Shown: positions 43,548-52,825 of the stretch, piece by piece
How the letters are laid out: each line of letters opens with the position of its first letter
Numbering within the stretch: the stretch's first letter is position 1
Assembly (NCBI RefSeq): GCF_002893765.1
Contig: NZ_CP025938.1
Location: forward strand, 1,488,001-1,552,000
Length of the DNA: 64,000 nucleotides
DNA from: Tamlana carrageenivorans
GTDB taxonomy: Bacteria; Bacteroidota; Bacteroidia; Flavobacteriales; Flavobacteriaceae
Direction: 5' to 3'
The notes under the pieces: generated by a model
Database searches by the model: none
Told to the model about the DNA's origin: nothing
What the model saw: the letters and a program-made list of their open reading frames with translations, nothing else
Translations under genes and position numbers: made by a program

Positions 43548-45236
43548 ATGGCAGGAAAAAAACTTCATACAAGAACAAGGGCGCAAGAGAGTTCTAATGC
43601 GATTGAGCGCATGTATATTACGATGCGTCACCTGTTTAATCGTGGGTTTTATAAGCCTATGGGAATTTCTGGAGAGACCTTAAGGGAGGCTTTGTTGCTT
43701 TTAAGACCCGAGATTTATGGGTCGGTTGGTGACGAAAAGGCCGAACTGGAAGGTCTGTTATATGTTATTGATCGCCTACCTCAAGGCATTGAAGAGTGTA
43801 CCTTTATAAATCTAACTAGTGATGAAGGTTATTCAAATTCACATTTTGAATCCATAGTTCCTAAAAAGCGTCGTCGTAATTGTTACCGCATTGACGATGA
43901 GCAGATCAACATTGAGATTACTAGAGGTCGATCGGAAATCTACGATATATTAACCCATCTTACATTTATATTTATTGAATCTCATAAAATTGGTCGACGT
44001 GTTTTAATTGATGAAGACGGTGCTACTACAAGGGATTGGGTGAAACTAGAAACAGCAGTGCTTTCTAAAAAGAAGCTGTCTCGGGAGCAGCGCGAAGTAG
44101 CGATTACGCATGCTGCGAATATTTTAGGGCGTACTTTTAATGAAATAAACACGATTTATAGCGCTTATGCGATGCCATCTCAGCCCGAACGCTTTTTGCA
44201 TATTGTATATTGGTTGGGAAAATTAGCTATTGAGGAGCTTACCAATCACGATAAAAGAACCATAACCTTTAGTCCGGTTTTAAGAGAACGTATTGGTCAT
44301 CATATTCATGGCGAAATATGGGCTGATACCATAAAAGAAACGCTTTTTAAAGTAGGTTTGTTAAACCGTCCTATTCATATTATTAGCGCTAATATGCATA
44401 GCGTGATGAATTCGTTTTTTGCTAAAGAAGCTTTAAAATTACAGAATTCTAAAAAAGATATTTTCGAAGTATACGAATCTTTAAGTCAGCCAGAAAACGA
44501 AACTTCAAGACATAAAATTTCCAAAGAAGCTTTGCAAAATGGCATGATTTATATCAAGGATACCTCGGGGGCTAATATTGATGTTCAGCTTTTTGATACG
44601 GCTAAATTTGATGCTTCAAAGTTAGGTGTTAAAGCTTCTGAATCCATTTTAAAAGATGAGCAACCTATTATTCTTGTTATGGATTATGCCTTCGGTGAGC
44701 AAGCCTATGAAACTATAGATGAGTTACTCAAGCCGTATAAAGCAAAAGAATCTGAAATTCATTTAAATGTAGATTCTGTATCTATTATGGGTAAAGCTGG
44801 AATTTTAGAAGGAGGTAAAGGGGATATCATGATTCCGTCTGCACACATTTTTGAAGGTACTGCCGATAATTACCCGTTTAAAAATGAACTTAAAAAGGAA
44901 GATTTAGCAGGGCAAGGTATTTCGGTTTACGAAGGTTCTATGATTACAGTATTAGGTACATCACTTCAAAATAAGGATATTTTAAAATTCTTTTTTAATT
45001 CTACCTGGCGTGTTATAGGACTAGAAATGGAAGGGGCACATTATCAAAAAGCAATACAGGCGGCGTCAAAAGTTAGAGGAAATATTGCCGAAAATGTAAA
45101 AGTAAGATATGCTTATTACGCTAGTGATAATCCCTTAGAAACAGGGGCAACTTTAGCTTCTGGAGGTTTAGGAGCTTCTGGAGTGAAACCAACATATTTA
45201 ATAACAAAAACCATATTAGAACAAATACTTAATTAA
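43548..45236 (+). CDS. DUF6909 family protein with nucleoside-phosphorylase-like C-terminus
   Basis: A 562-residue cytoplasmic protein. The N-terminal half (about 1-330) contains the charged helical blocks RTRAQESSNAIERMYITMRH and LTHLTFIFIESHKIGRRVLI and corresponds, as I recall it, to the Bacteroidota family DUF6909. The C-terminal half looks like the purine-nucleoside phosphorylase/MTA-nucleosidase fold: PIILVMDYAFGEQA, VSIMGKAGILEGGKGDIMIP, SMITVLG and the closing block WRVIGLEMEGAHYQKAI, similar to the substrate-site MEG/MEA motif. If so it would cleave or bind a nucleoside, as AMP nucleosidase does. This fold call is inference. It is followed by the Wzz-like gene after 9 bases. Confidence 0.75.
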   Translation: MAGKKLHTRTRAQESSNAIERMYITMRHLFNRGFYKPMGISGETLREALLLLRPEIYGSVGDEKAELEGLLYVIDRLPQGIEECTFINLTSDEGYSNSHFESIVPKKRRRNCYRIDDEQINIEITRGRSEIYDILTHLTFIFIESHKIGRRVLIDEDGATTRDWVKLETAVLSKKKLSREQREVAITHAANILGRTFNEINTIYSAYAMPSQPERFLHIVYWLGKLAIEELTNHDKRTITFSPVLRERIGHHIHGEIWADTIKETLFKVGLLNRPIHIISANMHSVMNSFFAKEALKLQNSKKDIFEVYESLSQPENETSRHKISKEALQNGMIYIKDTSGANIDVQLFDTAKFDASKLGVKASESILKDEQPIILVMDYAFGEQAYETIDELLKPYKAKESEIHLNVDSVSIMGKAGILEGGKGDIMIPSAHIFEGTADNYPFKNELKKEDLAGQGISVYEGSMITVLGTSLQNKDILKFFFNSTWRVIGLEMEGAHYQKAIQAASKVRGNIAENVKVRYAYYASDNPLETGATLASGGLGASGVKPTYLITKTILEQILN

Positions 45237-45245
45237 AAAATTATT

Positions 45246-46313
45246 ATGAGTAACGAAGAGCAGAAGCCACAGCAATCTGAAGAGGTTGATTTAGGGCAAT
45301 TATTTAAGGTTATCGGGAAAGGTTTCGAACGATTTTTTAAGTTTATTGCAAGTATTTTTATAGGCATATATAAGTTGGTTATAGCATTACTGGCGCATTT
45401 TTATATATGTAAAATTTGGTACGCTTTAGCTATAATTATTGGGTTTTGTATTGGTTACTATCTAGATTCTAAAACAGTTAAATCTTATGGTGCTAACATG
45501 TATGTTGAAACTAATTTTAATTCGGCGCGACAAGTTTATGAAAATGTTAAGCAGCTAGATCAACTCACCTCAGATCAGGATTCTTTGCGTTTAGCATCTA
45601 TACTGAATATAGAGCCTTCTCAAGCAGCAAAGTTAAAAGGTTTTTTTATTAGTCCTTCAATAGATGAGAACCAGGTTGCCGAAATGTATTCAGGCTTTTA
45701 TACTAAATTAGATTCTTTATCAAGAACAGAAATGACATACGATCGTTATGTGAAGTCTTTAACGGCTACAAACTATCCGATTCATCAAATAGGGGTAAGG
45801 GCAACCGATAAATCCATATTTAAAACGATAGAACCGGGAGTAAAACAAAAACTTATTGATAATCCATATTTGGAAAATTTGGTTTTAGCAAACAAAAGGA
45901 ATTTAGAAATGGAGGAAGCGGCGTTGCTAAGTCAAATTCAAAAAACAGACTCCTTAGCTAATGAATATTTAAAAATTAGAATAAACGAATCGCGTAAGGA
46001 GCCTGTTCAGGGGTCGGGAACCAACCTTTATATGGCAGGAGATAGTGATTCAAATGGTTTGTTAGTGGACGAATCCAAGGTGATTGAAAAACGTTTACAT
46101 CTGGAAGAGTTAAGACGTGAAGTTAATTTAAGAAAAGCTGAAGAGTTTGGTGTTCTTAATATTATTTCTGGATTCCCTCAAACTGGTTATGATATTAGAA
46201 AATGGACCGATAAAAAGAAATTTGTGTACCCTCTAGTTTTATTTGGATTAACATTTGCGTTTTTTGCATTTTTAGGTTTAGGGAAGTTTCTTGAGGCTGA
46301 AAGTAAAAAATAA
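45246..46313 (+). CDS. Wzz-like two-helix membrane protein (chain-length-determinant-like)
   Basis: A 355-residue protein with two membrane segments near the N-terminus (about 37-52 and 60-77: IWYALAIIIGFCIGYYL), a long periplasmic region with helical stretches (EEAALLSQIQKTDSLANEYL and VIEKRLHLEELRREVNL) and a closing helix at about 328-345 (YPLVLFGLTFAFFAFLGLG) preceded by SGFPQTGYDIRKW. The topology matches polysaccharide co-polymerases that set chain length. Sequence identity to Wzz is not obvious, so this is a topology-based call, supported by its place directly ahead of the polysaccharide locus. Confidence 0.6.
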   Translation: MSNEEQKPQQSEEVDLGQLFKVIGKGFERFFKFIASIFIGIYKLVIALLAHFYICKIWYALAIIIGFCIGYYLDSKTVKSYGANMYVETNFNSARQVYENVKQLDQLTSDQDSLRLASILNIEPSQAAKLKGFFISPSIDENQVAEMYSGFYTKLDSLSRTEMTYDRYVKSLTATNYPIHQIGVRATDKSIFKTIEPGVKQKLIDNPYLENLVLANKRNLEMEEAALLSQIQKTDSLANEYLKIRINESRKEPVQGSGTNLYMAGDSDSNGLLVDESKVIEKRLHLEELRREVNLRKAEEFGVLNIISGFPQTGYDIRKWTDKKKFVYPLVLFGLTFAFFAFLGLGKFLEAESKK

Positions 46314-46346
46314 GTTTTTATAATTAATTATAAATGATTTTTAAAT

Positions 46347-46379
46347 CTCAGGTTAATTCATTAATCTGAGGTTTTTTTT
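46347..46379 (+). terminator. Terminator after the Wzz-like gene
   Basis: CTCAGGTTAAT pairs with ATTAATCTGAG apart from one G-U wobble; a run of eight T follows on the plus strand. It separates the upstream operon from the rfb genes. Confidence 0.85.
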
Positions 46380-46502
46380 ATGATTTAGATTAAATTTTGT
46401 GTCTTTGTATTCATGTTTTAAATGTCTTTTAGACTTTTATGAAGCTAACACCGTTTGTAAAGGACCTAATTACATCAAAAAATGAATTAGAAATATTAAG
46501 TT

Positions 46503-47546
46503 ATGAATATATTAATTACTGGAGGTGCAGGTTTTATTGGTTCTCATGTGGTGAGGCTTTTTGTTAAAAATTATCCTGAATATCACATCTTTAATTTGGA
46601 TGCTCTTACTTATGCAGGGAACCTTGAGAATTTAAAAGATATAGAGGGAAAATCAAACTACACCTTTGTTAAAGGAGATATCACTGATGAACCTTTTATA
46701 AACAACCTTTTTAATTCAAAAGAGTTTGATGCTGTGATTCATTTAGCAGCAGAATCGCATGTCGATCGTTCGATTACCGATCCTTTAGCCTTTGTGAAAA
46801 CAAACGTTATTGGAACTATGGTGCTTTTAAATGCCTGTAAAGAACTATGGAAATCCAACTTTGAAGACAAACGTTTTTATCATGTAAGTACCGATGAGGT
46901 TTATGGAACCTTAGGGGAAACGGGCTTATTTACCGAAAAGACATCCTATGACCCAAATTCGCCGTATTCGGCTTCAAAAGCCAGTTCAGATCATTTTGTT
47001 CGGGCTTATGGTGAAACTTATAATTTACCGTATGTGATTTCTAACTGTTCTAATAACTACGGTCAGTTTCAGTTCCCAGAAAAACTCATTCCATTATTTA
47101 TAAATAACATCATTCAAAATAAAGCGTTGCCTGTTTATGGTGATGGTAACTACACAAGAGATTGGTTGTATGTTAAGGATCATGCTAAAGCTATCGATTT
47201 GGTTTTTCACCAAGGGAAAAATGCAGAGACTTATAATGTTGGCGGATTTAATGAATGGAAAAACATCGATTTAGTGAAACTTTTATGTGCACAAATGGAT
47301 GAAAAATTAGGAAGAAAAGTGGGAACATCAGAAAGGTTAATTACCTACGTTAAAGATAGACCAGGACATGATTTACGTTACGCTATTGATGCTTCTAAAA
47401 TTAATAAGGAACTAGGTTGGAAACCATCAGTCACTTTTGAAGAAGGTTTAGAAAAAACGATAGACTGGTATTTGTCTAACGAAACTTGGTTAAAAAATGT
47501 TACTAGCGGTTCGTATTTAGAATATTACGAAAAACAATATAATTAG
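46503..47546 (+). CDS. rfbB: dTDP-glucose 4,6-dehydratase
   Basis: Second step of dTDP-L-rhamnose synthesis: converts dTDP-glucose to the 4-keto-6-deoxy sugar. The 347-residue SDR enzyme shows NAD-binding GGAGFIGSHVVRLF, the active site YHVSTDEVYG with catalytic Asp and Glu, the YSASKASSDHF YxxxK motif, SNCSNNYGQFQFPEKLIPL and the substrate-binding DWLYVKDHAKAI. The gene begins the rhamnose cluster after a terminator. Confidence 0.96.
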   Translation: MNILITGGAGFIGSHVVRLFVKNYPEYHIFNLDALTYAGNLENLKDIEGKSNYTFVKGDITDEPFINNLFNSKEFDAVIHLAAESHVDRSITDPLAFVKTNVIGTMVLLNACKELWKSNFEDKRFYHVSTDEVYGTLGETGLFTEKTSYDPNSPYSASKASSDHFVRAYGETYNLPYVISNCSNNYGQFQFPEKLIPLFINNIIQNKALPVYGDGNYTRDWLYVKDHAKAIDLVFHQGKNAETYNVGGFNEWKNIDLVKLLCAQMDEKLGRKVGTSERLITYVKDRPGHDLRYAIDASKINKELGWKPSVTFEEGLEKTIDWYLSNETWLKNVTSGSYLEYYEKQYN

Positions 47547-47565
47547 GAGTAATTAAGGGAGATGT

Positions 47566-47589
47566 GTCAGCCTGAGTTTGTCGAAGGGC
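47566..47589. repeat. Dispersed repeat in the rfbB-rfbA gap
   Basis: GTCAGCCTGAGTTTGTCGAA followed by GGGC; a variant in inverse orientation lies at 36645-36667. This wording is typical of a dispersed intergenic repeat in Bacteroidota. Confidence 0.5.
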
Positions 47590-47667
47590 AATAAAAGGTA
47601 AAAGTTAAATATTAGATATTAGAAGTTTAAAAGCCTATATCACCATAACATCACAATAATAAACAAA

Positions 47668-48534
47668 ATGAAAGGAATCATATTAGCAGGCGGCTCGGGA
47701 ACACGATTACATCCTTTAACTTTATCGGTAAGTAAGCAACTTATGCCAATTTACGATAAGCCCATGATATATTACCCGCTTTCTACTTTAATGTACGCGG
47801 GTATTCATGAGGTTTTAATCATATCCACACCTAAAGATCTACCGTTGTTTAAAGATTTATTGGGGGATGGAAAAAAGTATGGTTGTAGTTTCGAGTATGC
47901 TGTACAAGAAGAGCCTAATGGTTTAGCCGAAGCTTTTATAATTGGTGCAGATTTTATTGGTAACGACAAAGTGGCTTTAATATTAGGGGATAATATTTTT
48001 TATGGGACAGGTTTAGCAAAACTTTTGCAAGCCAATAATAATCCCGAAGGAGGTATTATCTATGCGTATCGAGTTCATGACCCCGAACGTTATGGTGTTG
48101 TTGAATTTGACGAAGCGGGACAAGCCATTTCAATAGAGGAAAAGCCTGAACAGCCTAAGTCAAATTATGCTGTACCAGGGATTTATTTTTATGATAATTC
48201 GGTTGTAGACATTGCTAAAAATATAAAGCCGAGCCATCGCGGCGAGTTAGAAATCACAGATGTTAATAGAGTTTATCTTGAACAAGGAAAGCTTAGTGTA
48301 AGTATTTTAGATCGCGGTACTGCTTGGTTGGATACTGGAACCTTTCAATCGCTTATGCAAGCCTCACAGTTTGTTGAGGTTATCGAAGAACGACAAGGGT
48401 TAAAAATAGGCGCAATTGAAGCTGCAGCTTTTGAAATGGGATATATTAACGAAAAACAATTTATAGATTTAGCAGAGCCTTTGCTTAAAAGTGGCTACGG
48501 TAAAAACTTATTGGGTCTACTAAAAAAGAAATAA
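47668..48534 (+). CDS. rfbA: Glucose-1-phosphate thymidylyltransferase
   Basis: First step of dTDP-L-rhamnose synthesis: makes dTDP-glucose from dTTP and glucose-1-phosphate. The 288-residue protein starts MKGIILAGGSGTRLHPLT with the nucleotide-binding signature, continues SKQLMPIYDKPMIYYPLS, and carries QEEPNGLAEAFIIG, ILGDNIFYG and the VEFDEAGQAISIEEKP sugar-binding block. It ends with the helical tail GYINEKQFIDLAEPLLKSGYG common to the rhamnose-type enzymes. Confidence 0.96.
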   Translation: MKGIILAGGSGTRLHPLTLSVSKQLMPIYDKPMIYYPLSTLMYAGIHEVLIISTPKDLPLFKDLLGDGKKYGCSFEYAVQEEPNGLAEAFIIGADFIGNDKVALILGDNIFYGTGLAKLLQANNNPEGGIIYAYRVHDPERYGVVEFDEAGQAISIEEKPEQPKSNYAVPGIYFYDNSVVDIAKNIKPSHRGELEITDVNRVYLEQGKLSVSILDRGTAWLDTGTFQSLMQASQFVEVIEERQGLKIGAIEAAAFEMGYINEKQFIDLAEPLLKSGYGKNLLGLLKKK

Positions 48535-48577
48535 AGCCCTATCAATACAACTATTACAAAGTATTGTTATCGGGTTT
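48534..48577 (+). other. Imperfect hairpin between rfbA and rfbC
   Basis: AAGCCC-TATCAATAC (about 48534-48549) can pair with GTATTGTTATCGGGTTT (48561-48577) with small bulges. No T-run follows, so it is more likely an RNA-processing or attenuation structure than a terminator. Confidence 0.35.
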
Positions 48578-48615
48578 GTATAAATTAAAATTAATAGAGA
48601 ATACGAATACAACGA

Positions 48616-49161
48616 ATGATTGTAAAAGAAACGAAATTAAAAGGCTGTTTTTTAATAGAACCTACCGTTTTTGGAGATGAACGCGGCTATTTTTTAGAAA
48701 GTTATAATCAAAAAACCTTCAATCAATTAACAGGGCTTGAGGTTGATTTTATTCAAGATAATGAGTCTTTTTCTACCAGAGGGGTTTTAAGAGGGTTGCA
48801 TTTTCAGCGAGGTGAGCATGCCCAGGCAAAATTAGTTCGCGTTATTCTAGGAGCGGTTTTAGATGTTGTTGTGGATTTAAGAAAGGGATCTCAAACTTAT
48901 GGAGCGCATTACACAGTGGTGTTATCATCAGAAAACAAAAAACAACTCTTTGTTCCTAGAGGCTTTGCCCATGGTTTTGTAGTTTTAAGTGAAACGGCCT
49001 TATTTGCTTATAAATGTGATAATTTTTATAATAAAGCTTCAGAAGGCGGTATTATTTATAACGATAAGACTTTAAATATTGATTGGCAATTAGAGGCTTC
49101 TGAATTTATTATTTCAGAAAAGGATCAAGTCCTTCCTAACTTTGAAAATGTGATTTTATAA
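48616..49161 (+). CDS. rfbC: dTDP-4-dehydrorhamnose 3,5-epimerase
   Basis: Third step of the rhamnose pathway, epimerising C3 and C5 of dTDP-4-keto-6-deoxyglucose. The 181-residue cupin has KGCFLIEPTVFGDERGYFLES, FIQDNESFSTRGVLRGLHFQ with the catalytic histidine, LGAVLDVVVDLRKGSQTYG, and FVPRGFAHGFVVLSE with the catalytic base region. Its stop overlaps the rfbD start by one base. Confidence 0.96.
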   Translation: MIVKETKLKGCFLIEPTVFGDERGYFLESYNQKTFNQLTGLEVDFIQDNESFSTRGVLRGLHFQRGEHAQAKLVRVILGAVLDVVVDLRKGSQTYGAHYTVVLSSENKKQLFVPRGFAHGFVVLSETALFAYKCDNFYNKASEGGIIYNDKTLNIDWQLEASEFIISEKDQVLPNFENVIL

Positions 49162-50006
49162 TGAATATTTTAGTCACCGGCTCTAATGGCCAATTAGCAA
49201 GTTGTATCAAAGATTTGGAAGATCGGTATAAAGAGTTAAATTTTATATACACCGATTCGACTTCTTTAGATATCTGTGATTTGGAGCAATTAAAATCATT
49301 TTTTCAGGACAATTATTGCCTTGATTACTGTATCAATTGTGCTGCATACACAGCTGTTGATAAAGCAGAAACAGAAATAGAAAAAGCTTTTAAAGTGAAT
49401 GCTGAAGGTGCGAAAAACTTAGCTCTAGTTTGTCAAGAAAACCAAGTGGTATTATTGCATGTTTCAACCGATTTTGTATTTGATGGCCAAAAAACAACGC
49501 CCTATACCGAAGATGATACTCCAAACCCAATTAGTGTATACGGAGCTTCAAAACTGCAAGGTGAAGTTGAAATTCAAAAGTTATTAAAAGAACATTTTAT
49601 CATTAGAACCTCGTGGTTGTACTCCAAGCATGGTAATAATTTCATGAAAACCATGTTGCGATTGGCCGAAACACGAGATGAAATTTCGGTCGTTTCCGAT
49701 CAAAAAGGCACCCCAACTTATGCAGGTGATTTGGCCGGTGTTTTACTTGAAATAATTAGCTCAAAAAGTTCTGCATTTGGGTTGTATCATTATAGTAACG
49801 AAGGGGAGGTGTCTTGGTATGATTTTGCTAAGGCTATTTTTGAATATTCTAATTTGGATATAAGATTGAATGCCATTCCTACTAAGTCTTATCCAACGCC
49901 TGCAAAGCGCCCTGAGTATAGTGCTCTTGAAAAAAGAAAGTTAATAAGGCTGCTAAATCTAGAAGTTCCAAATTGGAAAGATAGCTTGTTAAAGATTCTA
50001 ATATAA
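49161..50006 (+). CDS. rfbD: dTDP-4-dehydrorhamnose reductase
   Basis: Last step of the pathway; reduces dTDP-4-keto-L-rhamnose to dTDP-L-rhamnose. The 281-residue SDR begins MNILVTGSNGQLASCI and shows CINCAAYTAVDKAETE, HVSTDFVFDGQKTTPYTEDD and the YGASKLQGE YxxxK motif, then IIRTSWLYSKHGNNFMKTML. It shares one base with rfbC and ends the rhamnose cluster; a 130-bp gap with a promoter element follows. Confidence 0.96.
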   Translation: MNILVTGSNGQLASCIKDLEDRYKELNFIYTDSTSLDICDLEQLKSFFQDNYCLDYCINCAAYTAVDKAETEIEKAFKVNAEGAKNLALVCQENQVVLLHVSTDFVFDGQKTTPYTEDDTPNPISVYGASKLQGEVEIQKLLKEHFIIRTSWLYSKHGNNFMKTMLRLAETRDEISVVSDQKGTPTYAGDLAGVLLEIISSKSSAFGLYHYSNEGEVSWYDFAKAIFEYSNLDIRLNAIPTKSYPTPAKRPEYSALEKRKLIRLLNLEVPNWKDSLLKILI

Positions 50007-50103
50007 TTAGGTGTTTTGAATTAACTAAAAACCTTGATTTGTTAAAATATGGTTGTTGTTAAGTAATAGCTGTTATTAATCTTGTTTGAACACAGAATTG
50101 TGT

Positions 50104-50111
50104 TATTTTTG
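50104..50111 (+). promoter_or_regulatory. Probable -7 promoter element of the pse operon
   Basis: TATTTTTG matches TAnnTTTG, 26 bases before pseB. A TTG lies 19 bases upstream of it, a plausible -33 half. It indicates that the pse genes have their own transcription start. Confidence 0.55.
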
Positions 50112-50136
50112 TGAATTGTTTGTAAAAAATATTTAA

Positions 50137-51156
50137 ATGTTCGATTTAACAGGAAAGTCTATATTAATTACCGGGGGTACTGGATCTTTGGGTAAAGCAT
50201 TAACAAAACATATTTTAATAAAATACCCAGAAGTAAGAAGGTTGATTATATTTTCAAGGGATGAGCAGAAGCAATTTCAAATGGCTCAAGAATATCCTAT
50301 AGAAAAATATCCTCAAATAAGGTTTTTTATAGGTGATGTTAGAGATAAGGAAAGATTAGTGCGCGCTTTTAAAAGTGTTAATTATGTAATTCATGCGGCA
50401 GCAATGAAACATGTCCCTATTGCAGAATATAATCCGGAAGAATGTATTAAAACTAATATTGGAGGTGCACAAAATATTGTTGATGCTTGTTTAGATACAA
50501 AAGTCGAGCGTGTAGTTGCATTATCTACAGATAAAGCTTGTGCACCTATTAATTTATATGGTGCTACAAAATTAACTTCAGATAAATTATTTATTGCTGC
50601 AAATAATATCAAAGGAGATAATCCTATCCGTTTTTCAGTAGTACGTTATGGTAATGTTATGGGGTCAAATGGTTCAGTGATTCCTTTCTTTATTAATAAA
50701 AAGAAAGAATCCAATACTTTGCCAATTACTGATCCTAATATGACACGATTTAATATTTCACTTCAAGGAGGGGTTGATATGGTTATGCACGCCTTAGAGC
50801 ATGCATGGGGAGGTGAATTGTTTGTGCCTAAAATTCCATCATATAGGATTTTAGATGTAGCTGAAGCTATTGGTCCAGATTGTGACAAACCTGTTGTAGG
50901 GATAAGACCAGGCGAAAAGGTTCATGAAGAGATGATAACACCCTCTGATTCATTTTACACTTATGATTTGGGTAAATATTATACTATAATTCCTGCTACA
51001 CATTCCTGGAAAATAGATGAGTTTATAAGTACTTTCAATGCTAGAAAAGTACCATTAGGGTTTAGTTATAACTCTGGTGAAAATGAAGAATGGGAAACTA
51101 TTGAAAGTTTAAGGTCGTTAATTACTGAGCATGTTGATGCTACTTTTGAAGTGTAA
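50137..51156 (+). CDS. pseB: UDP-N-acetylglucosamine 4,6-dehydratase (inverting) PseB
   Basis: First step of pseudaminic acid synthesis: dehydrates UDP-GlcNAc at C4/C6 with C5 inversion. The 339-residue SDR has ITGGTGSLGKALTKHIL, GDVRDKERLVRAFK, AAMKHVPIAEYNPEECIKTN and the inverting-type active site ALSTDKACAPINLYGATKL (with the STDKA block instead of a typical retaining site). It opens the pse operon and shares one base with pseC. Confidence 0.93.
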   Translation: MFDLTGKSILITGGTGSLGKALTKHILIKYPEVRRLIIFSRDEQKQFQMAQEYPIEKYPQIRFFIGDVRDKERLVRAFKSVNYVIHAAAMKHVPIAEYNPEECIKTNIGGAQNIVDACLDTKVERVVALSTDKACAPINLYGATKLTSDKLFIAANNIKGDNPIRFSVVRYGNVMGSNGSVIPFFINKKKESNTLPITDPNMTRFNISLQGGVDMVMHALEHAWGGELFVPKIPSYRILDVAEAIGPDCDKPVVGIRPGEKVHEEMITPSDSFYTYDLGKYYTIIPATHSWKIDEFISTFNARKVPLGFSYNSGENEEWETIESLRSLITEHVDATFEV

Positions 51157-52304
51157 TGAGGAATAAAGTGATACCATATGGAAGGCAATCTATTAATCAA
51201 GATGATATTGATGTAGTTGTTAATACATTAAAAGCTGATTTTTTAACTCAAGGACCAAAAATAAAGGAATTTGAAGATGATTTTGCTAATTATGTAGGTG
51301 CTAAATATGCTGTAGCTGTTAGTAATGCAACAGCGGGTTTACATTTAGCTGTTTTAGCATTAGGATTGAAAACAGGTGAGCGCGTTATTACAACGCCAAT
51401 AACTTTTGCTGCGTCTGCGAATTGTGTAAAATACGTAAACGGTGAAGTATGGTTTGCTGATATAGATCCCAATTCCTACCTCTTAAGTTTAGAAAGCACC
51501 AGAAAACTAATTGAAAGTAAACCCAAAGGATTTTTTAAAGGTATTATACCTGTGGATTTTGCCGGACTTCCTGTGGATATGGAAGCTTTTAGAGCTTTAG
51601 CTGATAAACACGATTTATGGATTATTGAAGATGCATGCCATGCACCTGGAGGTTATTTTACAGATTCAAAAGGTGAAAAACAAATGTGTGGTAATGGTAA
51701 TTATGCCGATATAGGCATATTTTCATTTCATCCTGTAAAGCACATAGCTTGCGGTGAAGGTGGAATGATAACCACAAACTCAGAAAGCCTTTATAAAAAA
51801 CTTGCTTTATTAAGAACGCATGGTATTACTAAAGATGACATGGCAGAAAATCATGGTGGTTGGTATTATGAAATGCAAGAATTGGGATTCAATTACAGAT
51901 TGACCGATATTCAATCGGCATTAGGTATTTCACAACTGGCCAAAAATAATTCAGGTGTTACCAGAAGAAATGAGATAGCAAATGCCTATAAAGAAGCTTT
52001 TAGGGGGAAAATAAAGTTTCAATATGTGCCAGAAGGCGCATACAATGCCCACCATTTATTTATCATAGAGGTTGATGATAGAAAAGGTTTGTACGACTTT
52101 TTAAGAACTCAAAATATCTATGCTCAAATCCATTATATTCCCGTACATACTTTACCATATTATAAAACAATAGGCTATGGTGATGCCGATTTAAGTCAAT
52201 CAGAGCACTATTACTCTAAATGTATAAGTTTGCCTATGTATCCTAGTTTGACAGATGAAGAGGTTGACTTTGTTATACAAAAAGTATTGCTTTTTTCGTC
52301 ATGA
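51156..52304 (+). CDS. pseC: UDP-4-keto-6-deoxy-AltNAc aminotransferase PseC
   Basis: PLP enzyme of the DegT/DnrJ/EryC1 family that aminates C4 of the PseB product. In 382 residues it shows the start PYGRQSINQDDIDVV, GPKIKEFEDDFANYVGAKYA, IIEDACHAPGG with the PLP aspartate, and the Schiff-base lysine in FSFHPVKHIACGEGGMI. The close match to the pattern of known PseC proteins and the place after pseB support the call. Its stop overlaps the next start by four bases (ATGA). Confidence 0.92.
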   Translation: MRNKVIPYGRQSINQDDIDVVVNTLKADFLTQGPKIKEFEDDFANYVGAKYAVAVSNATAGLHLAVLALGLKTGERVITTPITFAASANCVKYVNGEVWFADIDPNSYLLSLESTRKLIESKPKGFFKGIIPVDFAGLPVDMEAFRALADKHDLWIIEDACHAPGGYFTDSKGEKQMCGNGNYADIGIFSFHPVKHIACGEGGMITTNSESLYKKLALLRTHGITKDDMAENHGGWYYEMQELGFNYRLTDIQSALGISQLAKNNSGVTRRNEIANAYKEAFRGKIKFQYVPEGAYNAHHLFIIEVDDRKGLYDFLRTQNIYAQIHYIPVHTLPYYKTIGYGDADLSQSEHYYSKCISLPMYPSLTDEEVDFVIQKVLLFSS

Positions 52305-52825
52305 GGGCAGTAGTTTTAGAATCCGAAAGATTAATTTTAAAGCCACTTTCTTTACTTCATTTATCAATGACATATGTTAATTGGATGAATGATATAGATG
52401 TTTATAGATATTTAGAAACAGGAGGCAATTATACTATTGATGATTTAGCTAATTACTTAAAGGAGCAGGAGGATAAGGATATTTTATTTTGGGCAATACA
52501 TTTGAAGCATTCTGATAAACATATTGGAAATATAAAAATAGACCCTATTGATAAAAATAAAAAATCAGGAGAGTATGGTATTATGATGGGAGATAAAACA
52601 GAATGGGGCAAAGGTTATGCTTTAGATGCTTCGAAGCTTGTTTTAAACTATTGTCTTACCGAATTAAAGCTATGCCAAATAACCTTGGGAGTTGTTGAGA
52701 ATAATTTATCGGCCATTAAATTGTATGGAAAATTGGGCTTTAAGCTAGAAAAAGTTGTAAAAAGCAGCGGAGTATATGGGGGTGAATTATGTAACTCTGT
52801 TAGAATGGTGAAAAAGAATGAATAG
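52301..52825 (+). CDS. GNAT-family N-acetyltransferase in the pse operon
   Basis: A 174-residue RimJ/RimL-like acetyltransferase. It has LESERLILKPLSLLHLSMTYVNW at the front, the acetyl-CoA region GEYGIMMGDKTEWGKGYALDA and the end ENNLSAIKLYGKLGFKLEK. In pse pathways PseH acetylates the C4 amino group; here PseH is fused to PseG further on, so this second GNAT is either an additional N-acyl modifier or a replaced paralogue. It overlaps both neighbours by a few bases, as expected in one operon. Confidence 0.85.
   Translation: MRAVVLESERLILKPLSLLHLSMTYVNWMNDIDVYRYLETGGNYTIDDLANYLKEQEDKDILFWAIHLKHSDKHIGNIKIDPIDKNKKSGEYGIMMGDKTEWGKGYALDASKLVLNYCLTELKLCQITLGVVENNLSAIKLYGKLGFKLEKVVKSSGVYGGELCNSVRMVKKNE

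Noticed and set aside
46439..46502. Short frame beginning MKLTPFVKDL before rfbB
   Set aside because: Runs into rfbB in the wrong frame; no similarity recognised.
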